Notes: generated by a model not told the origin, from the sequence alone. A stretch of DNA of 21,226 bases from Candidatus Eisenbergiella stercorigallinarum (GCA_019120525.1 DWUW01000105.1:1-21226), one strand, 5' to 3'; positions 1 to 6,981 are shown, counted from the first letter of the stretch. Program-made: numbers and translations.

Positions 1-385
1 AATATTGAAACTCCTGTCCCCGGAACAGACTGACATAATCCGCGATACCGCTGTTTACACACATTCTGGAAAAATAGTTTCCCACCTGGTATTCATTTCT
101 CCAGCCTTCCTTTCTGGTATAAAAGTATTCCTTCACCCCCGGATCCTGCCAGGCTGTCTGCAATTGGATCCGATACATTTCCAATGTATTGGAAACAACT
201 GTATTCAGATTCTGGATCTGCTCCATAGACATATCATAAATTACTTTTCTTGTATAAGCACGAAACCAGGAAAAGATCCCTCCGATCAGAATCGTAACGC
301 TGAAAACAGCGATGATGCTGTAGCTCAGCAGCAGAACAAATCTGTACTTTTTATCCGCGATATCAATTCGAAAATATTATTTCAT
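1..385 (-). pseudogene. N-terminus of membrane-anchored sensor/regulator, stop at codon 3 (partial)
   Basis: The frame is open from 376 to the left window edge (about 125 codons). It encodes a short basic start, one hydrophobic helix (FVLLLSYSIIAVFSVTILIG) and then an extracytoplasmic-looking segment with aromatic and charged residues. This layout is typical of clostridial AraC-type regulators or YesM-like histidine kinases with an extracellular sensor domain; the C-terminus that would decide between them lies outside the window. The only ATG in frame and in the right place (383-385) is followed by AAA and then TAA (377-379), so the reading is M-K-stop-Y-F-R. No ATG, GTG or TTG lies between that stop and the membrane helix; the next in-frame ATG comes after the helix. 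It is therefore either a nonsense mutation (AAA to TAA is one base), a sequencing error, or initiation at an unusual codon. The stretch is visibly more AT-rich than the genes to its right. Confidence 0.6.
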
Positions 386-445
386 GCCCTCATCCCATCT
401 CTTCCCGACGTACGCCGCTTCCGGCCGCTTCCCTCTCCCGGGCGC

Positions 446-1306
446 TCACGCCTTCCTCAGCGTATCCTCCAGGAACTGAAAGATCTGCCCATAATATTCC
501 TCTCCGTCAAAAAATCCGTGCCCCTGGCCGGGAACCGTGATCAGCCGGACGTCGTTTCCGGCCGCTTTCAGCGCCTCATACATCCGTCTGCTGTTTTCAT
601 AGCTCACCAGCCGGTCCGCGTCGCCGTGCATGAGCAGGGTGGGCGGGTTCGTCCGGGAAGCGTAACAGATGGGGCTTGCCTGTTCCATATGGCGCTCCCG
701 CTCTTTCAGGTCCGAATCCGGGAACAGCATTCTGTATACCTCCGAAGCCTCCCACTCCTCCGTCGTCAGTCTCAGATCCGCCGGCGCGTACCAGGGAACC
801 ACCGCCTGGATCCGGGAAGAATATTCCGGACAGCAGTCGTCCAGGAACTCCTCATCCGCGCTGTAAGCCATCAGCTCCACCAGATGTCCGCCCGCAGACT
901 CGCCCCATGCGGCGATCCGTTCCGGATCCACATGATACTCCTGCGCATGGGCGCGCAGGAACCGCACGGCAGCCTTGCAGTCCTCAATCTGCGCCGGGAA
1001 CGGCGCTTCCTGGCTCAGACGGTAATCGATGCTCGCCGTTACGAATCCCCGCCTGGCAAGCTGTGCCAGCTGTGTGCTCGGCAGATACTTTCTGGTCAGG
1101 TCTTCCGACGCCCATCCGCCGCCATGCACCCATACTACCACGGGCAGCGCTTCCTTCGCGCGGACAGGATAAACGATATCCATCCGACACGCTTTTCCGC
1201 CGTGCGTGGTATACACCACTCCCTCCTTCTGAACCAGCCCTTCCTTTTCGAAATCAATCTCTGCCGGCGTGATAACCTTTGCCAGCGGTTCTTCCTGCAT
1301 ACTCAT
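446..1306 (-). CDS. Alpha/beta hydrolase, acetyl-esterase-like
   Basis: A 286-residue cytoplasmic hydrolase with no signal peptide. The oxyanion-hole motif HGGGW is at residues 61-65, the nucleophile elbow GESAGG at 135-140 (Ser137), the acidic residue in HGDAD at 227-231 and the catalytic histidine in GQGHGF (His263). This is the full set for the BD-FAE/hormone-sensitive-lipase type of serine esterase. The start has GGAGG four bases upstream; a second ATG two codons later is better spaced (10 bases) and could be used instead. It is the last gene of the pseB-pseC operon, 34 bases after the ATP-grasp gene. The family acts on acyl esters of small molecules or sugars; an O-deacylase role on the polysaccharide or its precursors is inferred from position only. 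Confidence 0.85.
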   Translation of the reverse strand: MSMQEEPLAKVITPAEIDFEKEGLVQKEGVVYTTHGGKACRMDIVYPVRAKEALPVVVWVHGGGWASEDLTRKYLPSTQLAQLARRGFVTASIDYRLSQEAPFPAQIEDCKAAVRFLRAHAQEYHVDPERIAAWGESAGGHLVELMAYSADEEFLDDCCPEYSSRIQAVVPWYAPADLRLTTEEWEASEVYRMLFPDSDLKERERHMEQASPICYASRTNPPTLLMHGDADRLVSYENSRRMYEALKAAGNDVRLITVPGQGHGFFDGEEYYGQIFQFLEDTLRKA

Positions 1307-1340
1307 TTTTCCTCCAATCCGGCTGTGTAAAGCGCTCCGC

Positions 1341-2615
1341 TCATCCTTCCAGCCTTTCGTTCACATCAAATTTCCCCAGGATCCCATCCGCGGCCGCTTC
1401 CAGCCTTTCATCCGTACTTCCTTCCAGGATAAAATAGCCCCGTCCCATCACGGAATGGCCATTTATCACCTGCCCCAGGCGGTCTCCGGGGCGGATCTCG
1501 CAATCCCAGGCGCGCAGGGCCACGTCCTGTGGAAGGGGCAGCTCTTCCTTCGCCGGCACATGCCTGACAATCCCCTCCGGGAGGGCAAAGTAGCGGATCA
1601 GAAGCCTGCGCGTCTCTTCCGGCTCATACCTGTAGGGAAGGCCGCACTGGCTGCGGATATAGGTCTCCGCCATATCCACCCCCGTCGCCATGGGAGTGAA
1701 CAGATCATGCAGATGATGTCCGGAAGGCCTTGCGGAAAGCTCAATGATAAAAACCCGCTCCCCCTCGATCATCAGGTCTGCGTGCATCAGACAGTCCTGA
1801 AGCCGCAGCGCCGACGCCGCCCGGGAAAGCTGCTCCCGGACCCGCCGGATCAGAAGCGCCTCCTGCTCCGTTCTGCCCGTCACGGAAAAATATCCCACAG
1901 CCTGTCTCGCCGGTGGCGGCGTCAGCAGCTTTCGGCGAAGCAGGATCTGACGGTAGGCCGTGCCGTCCAGCGCTGCGTCCACTCCGTATTCCACGCCTGC
2001 AGCCGCTTCCTCCATAACGTAGTCCTCTTCCGACGCCGTGCTTTCCCCGGCATCGGTCTTCCCGGCCAGCTCCCAAAGCGCCGCCTCCAGCTCCCGGATG
2101 CTGTCCAGGAAAAAAATCCCCCGGCTGCCGGAACCATACCTGGGCTTCAGGATCGCCGGAAAGGAAAACGCTTCCGCCTTTTTCAGCAGGTTATCCACGC
2201 TTCCGCGCCGTTCCTGCTCCGTTTTTCCACAGAAGGCAGGGACCAGTTCACAACGGCAGCCCCGCAGGCCCGCCTCCCGCAGCTTTTCGTGGAACAGATA
2301 TTTATCCGTGCACCAGACCGCCGACTGTCTGCTGATGCCGCGCAGATGAAACGCGTCGTTCACCGCCCCCGCCGTGGTCAGATACCGGCCAAGAGGGCCG
2401 GTGAGAACGAAATCCGGACCTTTCCCGTCTTCCCCACGCAGCGCAGCCATCACCCGATCCTCCCGGGAAATATCCACCGCGAGCCCCGTATCCGCCGCCT
2501 TCAGCCCCGGCGCTTCCGGATTTCCGTCCAGGGCCGTCACGGACACGCCAAGCCTGCGCGCCGCCTCTATGGTATGCAGGGATTCTTCCCCCGCACCGAT
2601 CAATACTGCTTTCAT
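1341..2615 (-). CDS. ATP-grasp ligase
   Basis: 424 residues from the chosen start, which is preceded by GGAGGAG at good spacing; the open frame extends 28 codons further upstream, but that part is low-complexity sequence from the tandem repeat. The N-terminal pre-ATP-grasp domain opens with a nucleotide-fold motif (VLIGAGEESLHTIEAARRLG). The ATP-grasp fold follows: Lys157 with the glycine-rich loop PRYGSGSRG (158-166), an acidic strand YVMEEAAAGVEYG (199-211) and the metal-binding segment IELSARPSG (291-299). The family joins a carboxylate, activated as acyl phosphate, to an amine or thiol. Downstream of pseB-pseC, which make a 4-amino sugar nucleotide, an amino-acid or other acyl ligase acting on that amine is an attractive inference. 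The substrate cannot be read from sequence, and a PurK-like or carnosine-synthase-like role is not excluded. Confidence 0.8.
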   Translation of the reverse strand: MKAVLIGAGEESLHTIEAARRLGVSVTALDGNPEAPGLKAADTGLAVDISREDRVMAALRGEDGKGPDFVLTGPLGRYLTTAGAVNDAFHLRGISRQSAVWCTDKYLFHEKLREAGLRGCRCELVPAFCGKTEQERRGSVDNLLKKAEAFSFPAILKPRYGSGSRGIFFLDSIRELEAALWELAGKTDAGESTASEEDYVMEEAAAGVEYGVDAALDGTAYRQILLRRKLLTPPPARQAVGYFSVTGRTEQEALLIRRVREQLSRAASALRLQDCLMHADLMIEGERVFIIELSARPSGHHLHDLFTPMATGVDMAETYIRSQCGLPYRYEPEETRRLLIRYFALPEGIVRHVPAKEELPLPQDVALRAWDCEIRPGDRLGQVINGHSVMGRGYFILEGSTDERLEAAADGILGKFDVNERLEG

Positions 2616-2644
2616 ACTCTCCTCCGCGTCAAAACCTTTTTCCA

Positions 2645-2716
2645 TGCCGGGACAACCACCTGTGCCGGAACACTCCTCCCTGCCAGGACAGCCGCACATG
2701 CCGGGATCCTTCAGCC
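2645..2716. repeat. Four tandem copies of an 18-bp degenerate repeat
   Basis: The core TGCCRGRA begins at 2645, 2663, 2681 and 2699 on the plus strand, an exact 18-base period. The copies are tgccgggacaaccacctg, tgccggaacactcctccc, tgccaggacagccgcaca and tgccgggatccttcagcc. The array lies between the GT2 gene and the ATP-grasp gene and its last copy runs over the GT2 stop codon. It gives the apparent N-terminal extension of the ATP-grasp frame its Cys/Gly/Pro character, supporting the internal start. Confidence 0.75.
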
Positions 2717-3742
2717 TCCTGCCAGTCTCTTCCTCAGCCCCCGCCAGGTCCAGAGCAGGGTAAAATACAGCATGAACCTTTTCGTGGATCTCTGCTGCAT
2801 ATCCACCAGCCGCTTTTCCTCCTCGTTAAAGCGCTCCTGATACCAGGGATTTTTCTGAAAATCCGGAAAGGTTTCCCTCATTTCACGTCCCATCGCTTCC
2901 ACAAAGGCAGGTTCCTTATTCTTTACGCCAAGCATGTAGGAAAACAGGGTATTCACGTAAAAAAGAACGGCAAAGCTGTATTCCAGTTCTCTGTAATATT
3001 CTTCAAAATAGCCGTATTTTTTTGCCTCGGCGATCATGATCCGTCCCGCCTGCATCCGGTCCTCACACCGTTTTTTCGTGATGGTGTGCACGGTGGAAGC
3101 ATCGTGCTGGTAATAATAATACATGGGCTCCGGAATGTATTCAAAATGCTTCGCCCGCAGCATCCAGGTATTTCCAAGCGCGTTGTCCTCGTAAAAAATC
3201 CCCTCCGGGAAACGGCTGCCGCAGTCCAGGATGATCTCCCTCCGGTAGATCTTCACCACCAGGCTCCCACTGTCCAGGATGAGAGAGGCGTATTTTTCAT
3301 GGTTCAGAATTCCCGTCTGTTCCGGCCGGTTGTTGGGTACCACCTGCCCCACCTTCATGCTGTGCTCATCGGTCAGGCAGTAATCGCAGCCCACCATGTC
3401 CGCCCCCGTCTGTCCGGCGCGGGTAAGGAGCTTCTCATACATGTCCGGCGTGATCCAGTCGTCGCTGTCGATGAAGCCGATCCATTCCCCCTGCGCATAA
3501 GACAGGCCGATATTCTTCGCCCCGCCCTGCTTCCGGTTTACCTCGGAATGGACGGCCCGGAATCTCCCCGGATACTTTCTTTCAAAGCGCTGCAGGATCT
3601 GCCAGGAATCGTCCGTGGAGCAGTCGTCCACGGCGATGATCTCCATATCCTCCAGGGTCTGGCTGACCAGGGAATTCAGGCAGTACTCCAGCTTCCCCTC
3701 CCCGGCCGTATTATAAACGGGTACGATCACGCTCAGCAGCAT
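2711..3742 (-). CDS. GT2 family glycosyltransferase
   Basis: 343 residues from the chosen start. The GT-A fold begins at once (MLLSVIVPVYN), with DDCSTDDS at 39-46 and the metal- and nucleotide-binding DSDDW at 92-96. The C-terminal third is helical and basic with no clear membrane span. The chosen ATG is preceded by GGGAGGG. A longer form starting at 3805 overlaps the pseC stop as ATGA but lacks a visible ribosome binding site and would add 21 residues ahead of the normal domain start. Its place directly after pseC suggests that it uses the product of that pathway as donor, which is inference. Acceptor and linkage are unknown. Confidence 0.88.
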   Translation of the reverse strand: MLLSVIVPVYNTAGEGKLEYCLNSLVSQTLEDMEIIAVDDCSTDDSWQILQRFERKYPGRFRAVHSEVNRKQGGAKNIGLSYAQGEWIGFIDSDDWITPDMYEKLLTRAGQTGADMVGCDYCLTDEHSMKVGQVVPNNRPEQTGILNHEKYASLILDSGSLVVKIYRREIILDCGSRFPEGIFYEDNALGNTWMLRAKHFEYIPEPMYYYYQHDASTVHTITKKRCEDRMQAGRIMIAEAKKYGYFEEYYRELEYSFAVLFYVNTLFSYMLGVKNKEPAFVEAMGREMRETFPDFQKNPWYQERFNEEEKRLVDMQQRSTKRFMLYFTLLWTWRGLRKRLAGG

Positions 3743-3801
3743 GCGGCATTCCCTCCCTTCCCGGCGCATTCCCGGCTTACGGCACGCTCCGCCCGTCCGC
3801 G

Positions 3802-5007
3802 TCATTTCGCGAACCAGGCACAGATCCTGCGCACGGCTTCGATCACATCCTCCACATCCCGGTCGCTCAGGGCATAATAGAGCGGCAGGGAAAGGATCTC
3901 TTCATACAGCTTTTCCGCCTTCGGGCACAGGCCCTTATGATAGCCCAGCTTCTGATAATACGGGAAATAATAGACCGGGATATAATGCACGTTGCAGCAG
4001 ATATTTTCCGCCGCCATCGCCTCAAAGAAGCCCTTCCGGTCAACCTTCAGCGTTTCCGGGCGGATCCGGAGGATATACAGGTGCCTGGTGGTGTCGGACT
4101 CCGCGATCTCCTGCTGCACGGTGACCTGCGGAATCCGGGAAAACGCTTCGTCGTAGCGCCTCACGATTTCCTTCCGCCTGGCGCGGAACATCTCCAGCTT
4201 GTCCAGCTGGCTGATGAGAAGCCCCGCCTGGATGTCCGTCATACGGTAGTTATAGCCCAGCTCAATCTGTTCGTAATACCAGGGCCCGTCCGGCTCCTTC
4301 GACATGAGCGACGGATCCCTGGTGATCCCGTGCTTTCCGAACAGCTGCAGCCGTTTGTAATATTCGTCGTTATCCGTCATCACCGCGCCGCCTTCTCCGC
4401 TGGTCACGGTCTTCACCGGATGAAAGCTGAAAGTGGTCAGATCCGCGATGGAGCCGGTAGGCTTCCCGTCATACCGGGTTCCAATAGAATGGGCGCCGTC
4501 CGTGATCAGCACCAGGCCATGTTCGTCGCAGATCTTACGGAGCTCCTTCAGGTTCGTGGACTGCCCGGTAAAATCCACCGCAACTACCGCCTTCGTTTTC
4601 TCCGTCACCAGAACGCGCACCTGCTCTGGATCGATGTTATAGGTATGTTCATCGATATCCGCGAACACAGGCTTCGCCCCGCAGTAAAGCGCGCAGTTCG
4701 CGGAAGCCGCAAAGGTAATGGGCGTGGTGATCACCTCATCCCCCGGCCCGACGCCCGCCGCCAGACAGGCGATATGCAGCGCCGCCGTCCCATTGCTGAC
4801 CGTGACCGCATGCTTCGCGCCCGTCAGGCGGCATAGCTTTTCCTCCAGTTCTTCAATCTTCGGCCCGCAGGTCAGATAATCGCTTTTCAGCACTTCCAGG
4901 ACGGCCCTGTAATCCGCCTCATCCAGATACTGGTGTCCGTAAAAAAGCTTCGTCTCCCGGACCGGTGTTCCTCCCGCGATCGCGGGAACCATATTTTTTG
5001 TTTCCAT
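3802..5007 (-). CDS. pseC: UDP-4-amino-4,6-dideoxy-L-AltNAc transaminase (PseC)
   Basis: A 401-residue PLP-dependent DegT/DnrJ/EryC1/StrS aminotransferase. The cofactor aspartate lies in ITDGAHS (Asp170), and the Schiff-base lysine in TTFSFHPVKT (Lys199) is followed by SGEGGAVM. The N-terminal half (AALHIACLAAGVGPGDEVIT and the ITFAASANCALYCGAKPVF segment) is characteristic of PseC rather than of generic sugar aminotransferases. It converts the 4-keto sugar made by PseB to the 4-amino sugar in the cytoplasm. AAGGAGG lies 11 bases before the start, directly abutting a 9-bp inverted repeat. A terminator-like hairpin separates it from pseB, so its expression may be set apart from that of pseB. 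No pseH, pseG, pseI or pseF follows. Confidence 0.92.
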   Translation of the reverse strand: METKNMVPAIAGGTPVRETKLFYGHQYLDEADYRAVLEVLKSDYLTCGPKIEELEEKLCRLTGAKHAVTVSNGTAALHIACLAAGVGPGDEVITTPITFAASANCALYCGAKPVFADIDEHTYNIDPEQVRVLVTEKTKAVVAVDFTGQSTNLKELRKICDEHGLVLITDGAHSIGTRYDGKPTGSIADLTTFSFHPVKTVTSGEGGAVMTDNDEYYKRLQLFGKHGITRDPSLMSKEPDGPWYYEQIELGYNYRMTDIQAGLLISQLDKLEMFRARRKEIVRRYDEAFSRIPQVTVQQEIAESDTTRHLYILRIRPETLKVDRKGFFEAMAAENICCNVHYIPVYYFPYYQKLGYHKGLCPKAEKLYEEILSLPLYYALSDRDVEDVIEAVRRICAWFAK

Positions 5008-5024
5008 AAATCGATATGCCTCCT

Positions 5025-5048
5025 TTTCCGGAAGCCGGGTTCCGGAAA
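5025..5048 (-). promoter_or_regulatory. Inverted repeat abutting the pseC ribosome binding site
   Basis: The arms TTTCCGGAA (5025-5033) and TTCCGGAAA (5040-5048) are a perfect 9-bp inverted repeat with a 6-base loop. In the minus-strand transcript the repeat ends one base before the AGGAGG of pseC. It could act as an RNA hairpin that modulates ribosome access, or as a DNA operator, because each arm contains the palindrome TTCCGGAA that recurs in other leaders of this window. The function is inferred. Confidence 0.6.
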
Positions 5049-5055
5049 TATTTCA

Positions 5056-5094
5056 GAAAAAACAGCCCGAAGGCGGCTGACGCTTCCGGGCTGT
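5056..5094 (-). terminator. Rho-independent terminator between pseB and pseC
   Basis: In the minus-strand transcript, ACAGCCCGGAAG pairs with CTTCGGGCTGT (plus-strand arms about 5083-5094 and 5062-5073), with one bulged base. The stem is followed at once by a run of six T (5056-5061). It begins about 43 bases after the pseB stop and ends about 49 bases before the pseC start. As pseC has no obvious separate promoter, it may work as a partial terminator or attenuator rather than as the end of the operon. Confidence 0.75.
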
Positions 5095-5137
5095 CCCTGT
5101 TTCAGATCCAAACACGCTCCGCTGCTGACGTGCGCTT

Positions 5138-6133
5138 TTATTTTTCCAGCTCCACTTCCTTCAGGCGCTCCCTCAGGTCTTCTACGGAAAGCCACTCGCT
5201 GTTGGTGCCGGAGCTGTAGGAAAAGCCTTCCTCTACCTTTTTCCCGGAAAGGTCGGGCACCTGCCTGTCGTTGAACACCATCTGGGGATATACGATGTAG
5301 TGCTTATCGTATTCGTAGGTGTTAAAGGAATCCTCCGTGGTCACCATGATTTCATGCAGCTTCTCGCCGGGCCGGATGCCGATCTCCTTTATTTTGCAGC
5401 CGGGAAGCATGGCCTCCGCCAGATCCGGCACGCGGAAGGAAGGAATCTTGCTGATAAAGGTCTCTCCGCCCTTCGCCTCACGCAGCGCCTTGATCACCAG
5501 CTCCACGCCCTCCGTCAGGCTGATCCAGAAGCGGGTCATGCGCATGTCCGTGATGGGAAGCTCCGTTCCGCCGTTTTTGATGATGTTATGGAACAGCGGG
5601 ATGATGGAACCCCGGCTTCCCGCCACGTTGCCGTAGCGGACGATGGCGAAGCAGATATCCTTGGTGCCGGAATAGGCGTTCGCCGCCACAAACAGCTTGT
5701 CGCTCACCAGCTTGGTGCCGCCGTAGAGATTGACCGGATTCACCGCCTTGTCCGTGGACAGGGCGATCACCTTCTTCACGTTGGTGTCCAGCGCCGCATC
5801 GATAACGTTCTGTGCCCCGTTAATATTGGTGCGGATCGCTTCGTTGGGATTGTACTCACAGGCGGGAACCTGCTTTAAGGCCGCCGCATGGATCACATAG
5901 TCCACGCCCTCAAAGGCTCTCTTCAGCCTGTCCTTGTCCCGCACGTCGCCGATGAAGTACCGCATCACGGAATTATATTCCTTCAGCTCATTCTGCATCA
6001 CGAACTGCTTGTACTCATCTCTGGAATAGATGATGATCTTCTTCGGCTGGTAATGCTTCAGCACGTATCTGGTAAAGCTCTTTCCAAAGGAGCCCGTTCC
6101 GCCCGTGATCAGTATGGTTTTATTGTTTAACAT
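5138..6133 (-). CDS. pseB: UDP-GlcNAc 4,6-dehydratase (inverting), PseB
   Basis: 331 residues, an extended SDR enzyme. The NAD(P)-binding GGTGSFG is at 11-17, and the catalytic segment STDKAVNPVNLYGGTK contains Asp128, Lys129 and the Tyr137/Lys141 pair, matching the FlaA1/PseB arrangement. It inverts C5 while dehydrating UDP-GlcNAc to the 4-keto-6-deoxy-L-arabino sugar used by PseC. The chosen ATG has GGAGG six bases upstream; the frame extends 24 codons further, but without a ribosome binding site or domain content. It is the first gene of its operon, with a promoter about 170 bases upstream. A role in flagellin glycosylation is possible for the family, but the neighbours here are polysaccharide genes. 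Confidence 0.93.
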   Translation of the reverse strand: MLNNKTILITGGTGSFGKSFTRYVLKHYQPKKIIIYSRDEYKQFVMQNELKEYNSVMRYFIGDVRDKDRLKRAFEGVDYVIHAAALKQVPACEYNPNEAIRTNINGAQNVIDAALDTNVKKVIALSTDKAVNPVNLYGGTKLVSDKLFVAANAYSGTKDICFAIVRYGNVAGSRGSIIPLFHNIIKNGGTELPITDMRMTRFWISLTEGVELVIKALREAKGGETFISKIPSFRVPDLAEAMLPGCKIKEIGIRPGEKLHEIMVTTEDSFNTYEYDKHYIVYPQMVFNDRQVPDLSGKKVEEGFSYSSGTNSEWLSVEDLRERLKEVELEK

Positions 6134-6237
6134 TCTCTTCCTCCGTCTGTATCCGCGTCCGGCACTGTATTCATTGACTGCCACCGTCATCTGCGGCCGC
6201 TGCATGCTGCTCTTACAGCTGTTTCTATTTTCTGCCG

Positions 6238-6247
6238 GTTCCGGAAC
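6238..6247. promoter_or_regulatory. Palindrome GTTCCGGAAC in the pseB leader
   Basis: A perfect 10-bp palindrome around the core TTCCGGAA, roughly 50 bases downstream of the predicted pseB transcription start. The same core occurs twice in the pseC leader and once in the leader of the Spo0A_C-like gene, which makes it a candidate operator. No binding protein is known. Confidence 0.4.
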
Positions 6248-6301
6248 GCTTATACATTTTCAAATTTTACAGAAATTGGGGCAAAAACGCCCTTTTCGGA
6301 C

Positions 6302-6330
6302 ATTATAGCATAGGGAACGGGGCAATGCAA
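6302..6330 (-). promoter_or_regulatory. Sigma-A-type promoter for pseB operon
   Basis: On the minus strand, TTGCAT (6325-6330), a 17-base spacer and TATAAT (6302-6307) preceded by TG one base upstream (extended -10). The predicted start is near 6295, giving a leader of about 160 bases before pseB. The -10 matches the consensus exactly and the -35 at four of six positions. Confidence 0.75.
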
Positions 6331-6350
6331 GGAACCGGCCGAAGGCCCAG

Positions 6351-6380
6351 TTTTCAAATCCCCGGCTTCTGTGTTACAAT
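6351..6380 (+). promoter_or_regulatory. Promoter for dcd
   Basis: TTTTCA (6351-6356), an 18-base spacer and TACAAT (6375-6380) with an upstream TGT (extended -10). The predicted transcript starts about 55 bases before the dcd ATG. It is divergent from the pseB promoter, with the two -35 regions about 20 bases apart. Confidence 0.6.
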
Positions 6381-6442
6381 ATAACAAACTAAACGCGGCA
6401 TATTTACCAGATATATTCCGCCTCACAAAAAAGGAGCTTCCC

Positions 6443-6976
6443 ATGATTTTATCCGACCAGACCATCCGCCAGATGCTTTCCGAACATTCACTCGTCATTT
6501 CTCCGCTCATCCTGGAACAGATCCAGCCCGCCAGCGTAGATGTACGCCTGGGAAATACCTTCAGCATTGTCGAAGATTCTTCCTCCGGCATTCTCACTCT
6601 GGCCCATGAGATTTCCTATAAAACCATCACCACCGATACCTATCTTCTGCTTCCAGGCCAGTTCGTGCTCGCAACCACCATGGAATACTTTGAGCTTCCG
6701 GACGATCTCACCGCCTTTGTGGAAGGCCGCAGCTCACTGGGCAGGCTGGGGCTGTTCATTCAGAACGCCGGATGGGTGGATCCGGGTTTTCACGGCGAGA
6801 TCACGCTGGAGCTTTTTAACGCCAACCGCTGCGCCATCAGGCTGCAGGCGGGACGGCGGATCGGCCAGCTGGTATTCGCCCGGATGGACCGGGCCGCTCA
6901 GAATCCCTACCGCGGAAAATATCAGGGGCAGAGAGGCGCTACCGGTTCCCGCGTTTTTCTGGATGAGGAGCTGTAG
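6443..6976 (+). CDS. dcd: dCTP deaminase
   Basis: 177 residues, the usual length of the family. The N-terminus MILSDQTIRQML and the core FVEGRSSLGRLGLFIQNAGW (92-111) are hallmark Dcd segments; FHGEITLEL follows with the catalytic glutamate (Glu123), then GQLVFARM and the C-terminal nucleotide-capping segment YRGKYQGQRGATGSR. It deaminates dCTP to dUTP for dTTP synthesis in the cytoplasm; some family members also hydrolyse dUTP, which cannot be decided here. The start is set by GGAG six bases upstream; the upstream ATG at 6371 lies inside the promoter region. It is the only plus-strand gene, a housekeeping function set between two polysaccharide blocks, and ends five bases from the convergent GT2 stop. 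Confidence 0.93.
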   Translation: MILSDQTIRQMLSEHSLVISPLILEQIQPASVDVRLGNTFSIVEDSSSGILTLAHEISYKTITTDTYLLLPGQFVLATTMEYFELPDDLTAFVEGRSSLGRLGLFIQNAGWVDPGFHGEITLELFNANRCAIRLQAGRRIGQLVFARMDRAAQNPYRGKYQGQRGATGSRVFLDEEL

Positions 6977-6981
6977 CCGTC

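Larger units (their letters stand above)
6134..6442. promoter_or_regulatory. Divergent intergenic region between pseB and dcd
   Basis: This 309-base stretch contains no convincing gene. It carries a minus-strand promoter for pseB (6302-6330), a plus-strand promoter for dcd (6351-6380), a long pseB leader of about 160 bases with the palindrome GTTCCGGAAC (6238-6247), and a small GGGC/GCCC stem near the expected pseB transcription start. A minus-strand open frame covering 6250-6597 is antisense to dcd and has no family character. Confidence 0.7.

Noticed and set aside
5..1330. Plus-strand open frame of 441 codons
   Set aside because: It is antisense to the alpha/beta hydrolase, which has a full catalytic motif set and a ribosome binding site. 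The plus-strand protein has no domain character and an Arg/Pro/His-rich composition typical of a GC-rich shadow.
1269..2840. Plus-strand open frame of 523 codons
   Set aside because: It is antisense to the ATP-grasp gene and the end of the GT2 gene, with shadow composition and no motifs.
6308..6350. Riboswitch or other structured RNA upstream of dcd or pseB
   Set aside because: No recognised riboswitch core was found; the pseB leader has only small stems and the palindrome listed.
6250..6597. Minus-strand open frame upstream of pseB overlapping dcd
   Set aside because: It lies over both promoters and is antisense to dcd; there is no family resemblance or ribosome binding site.
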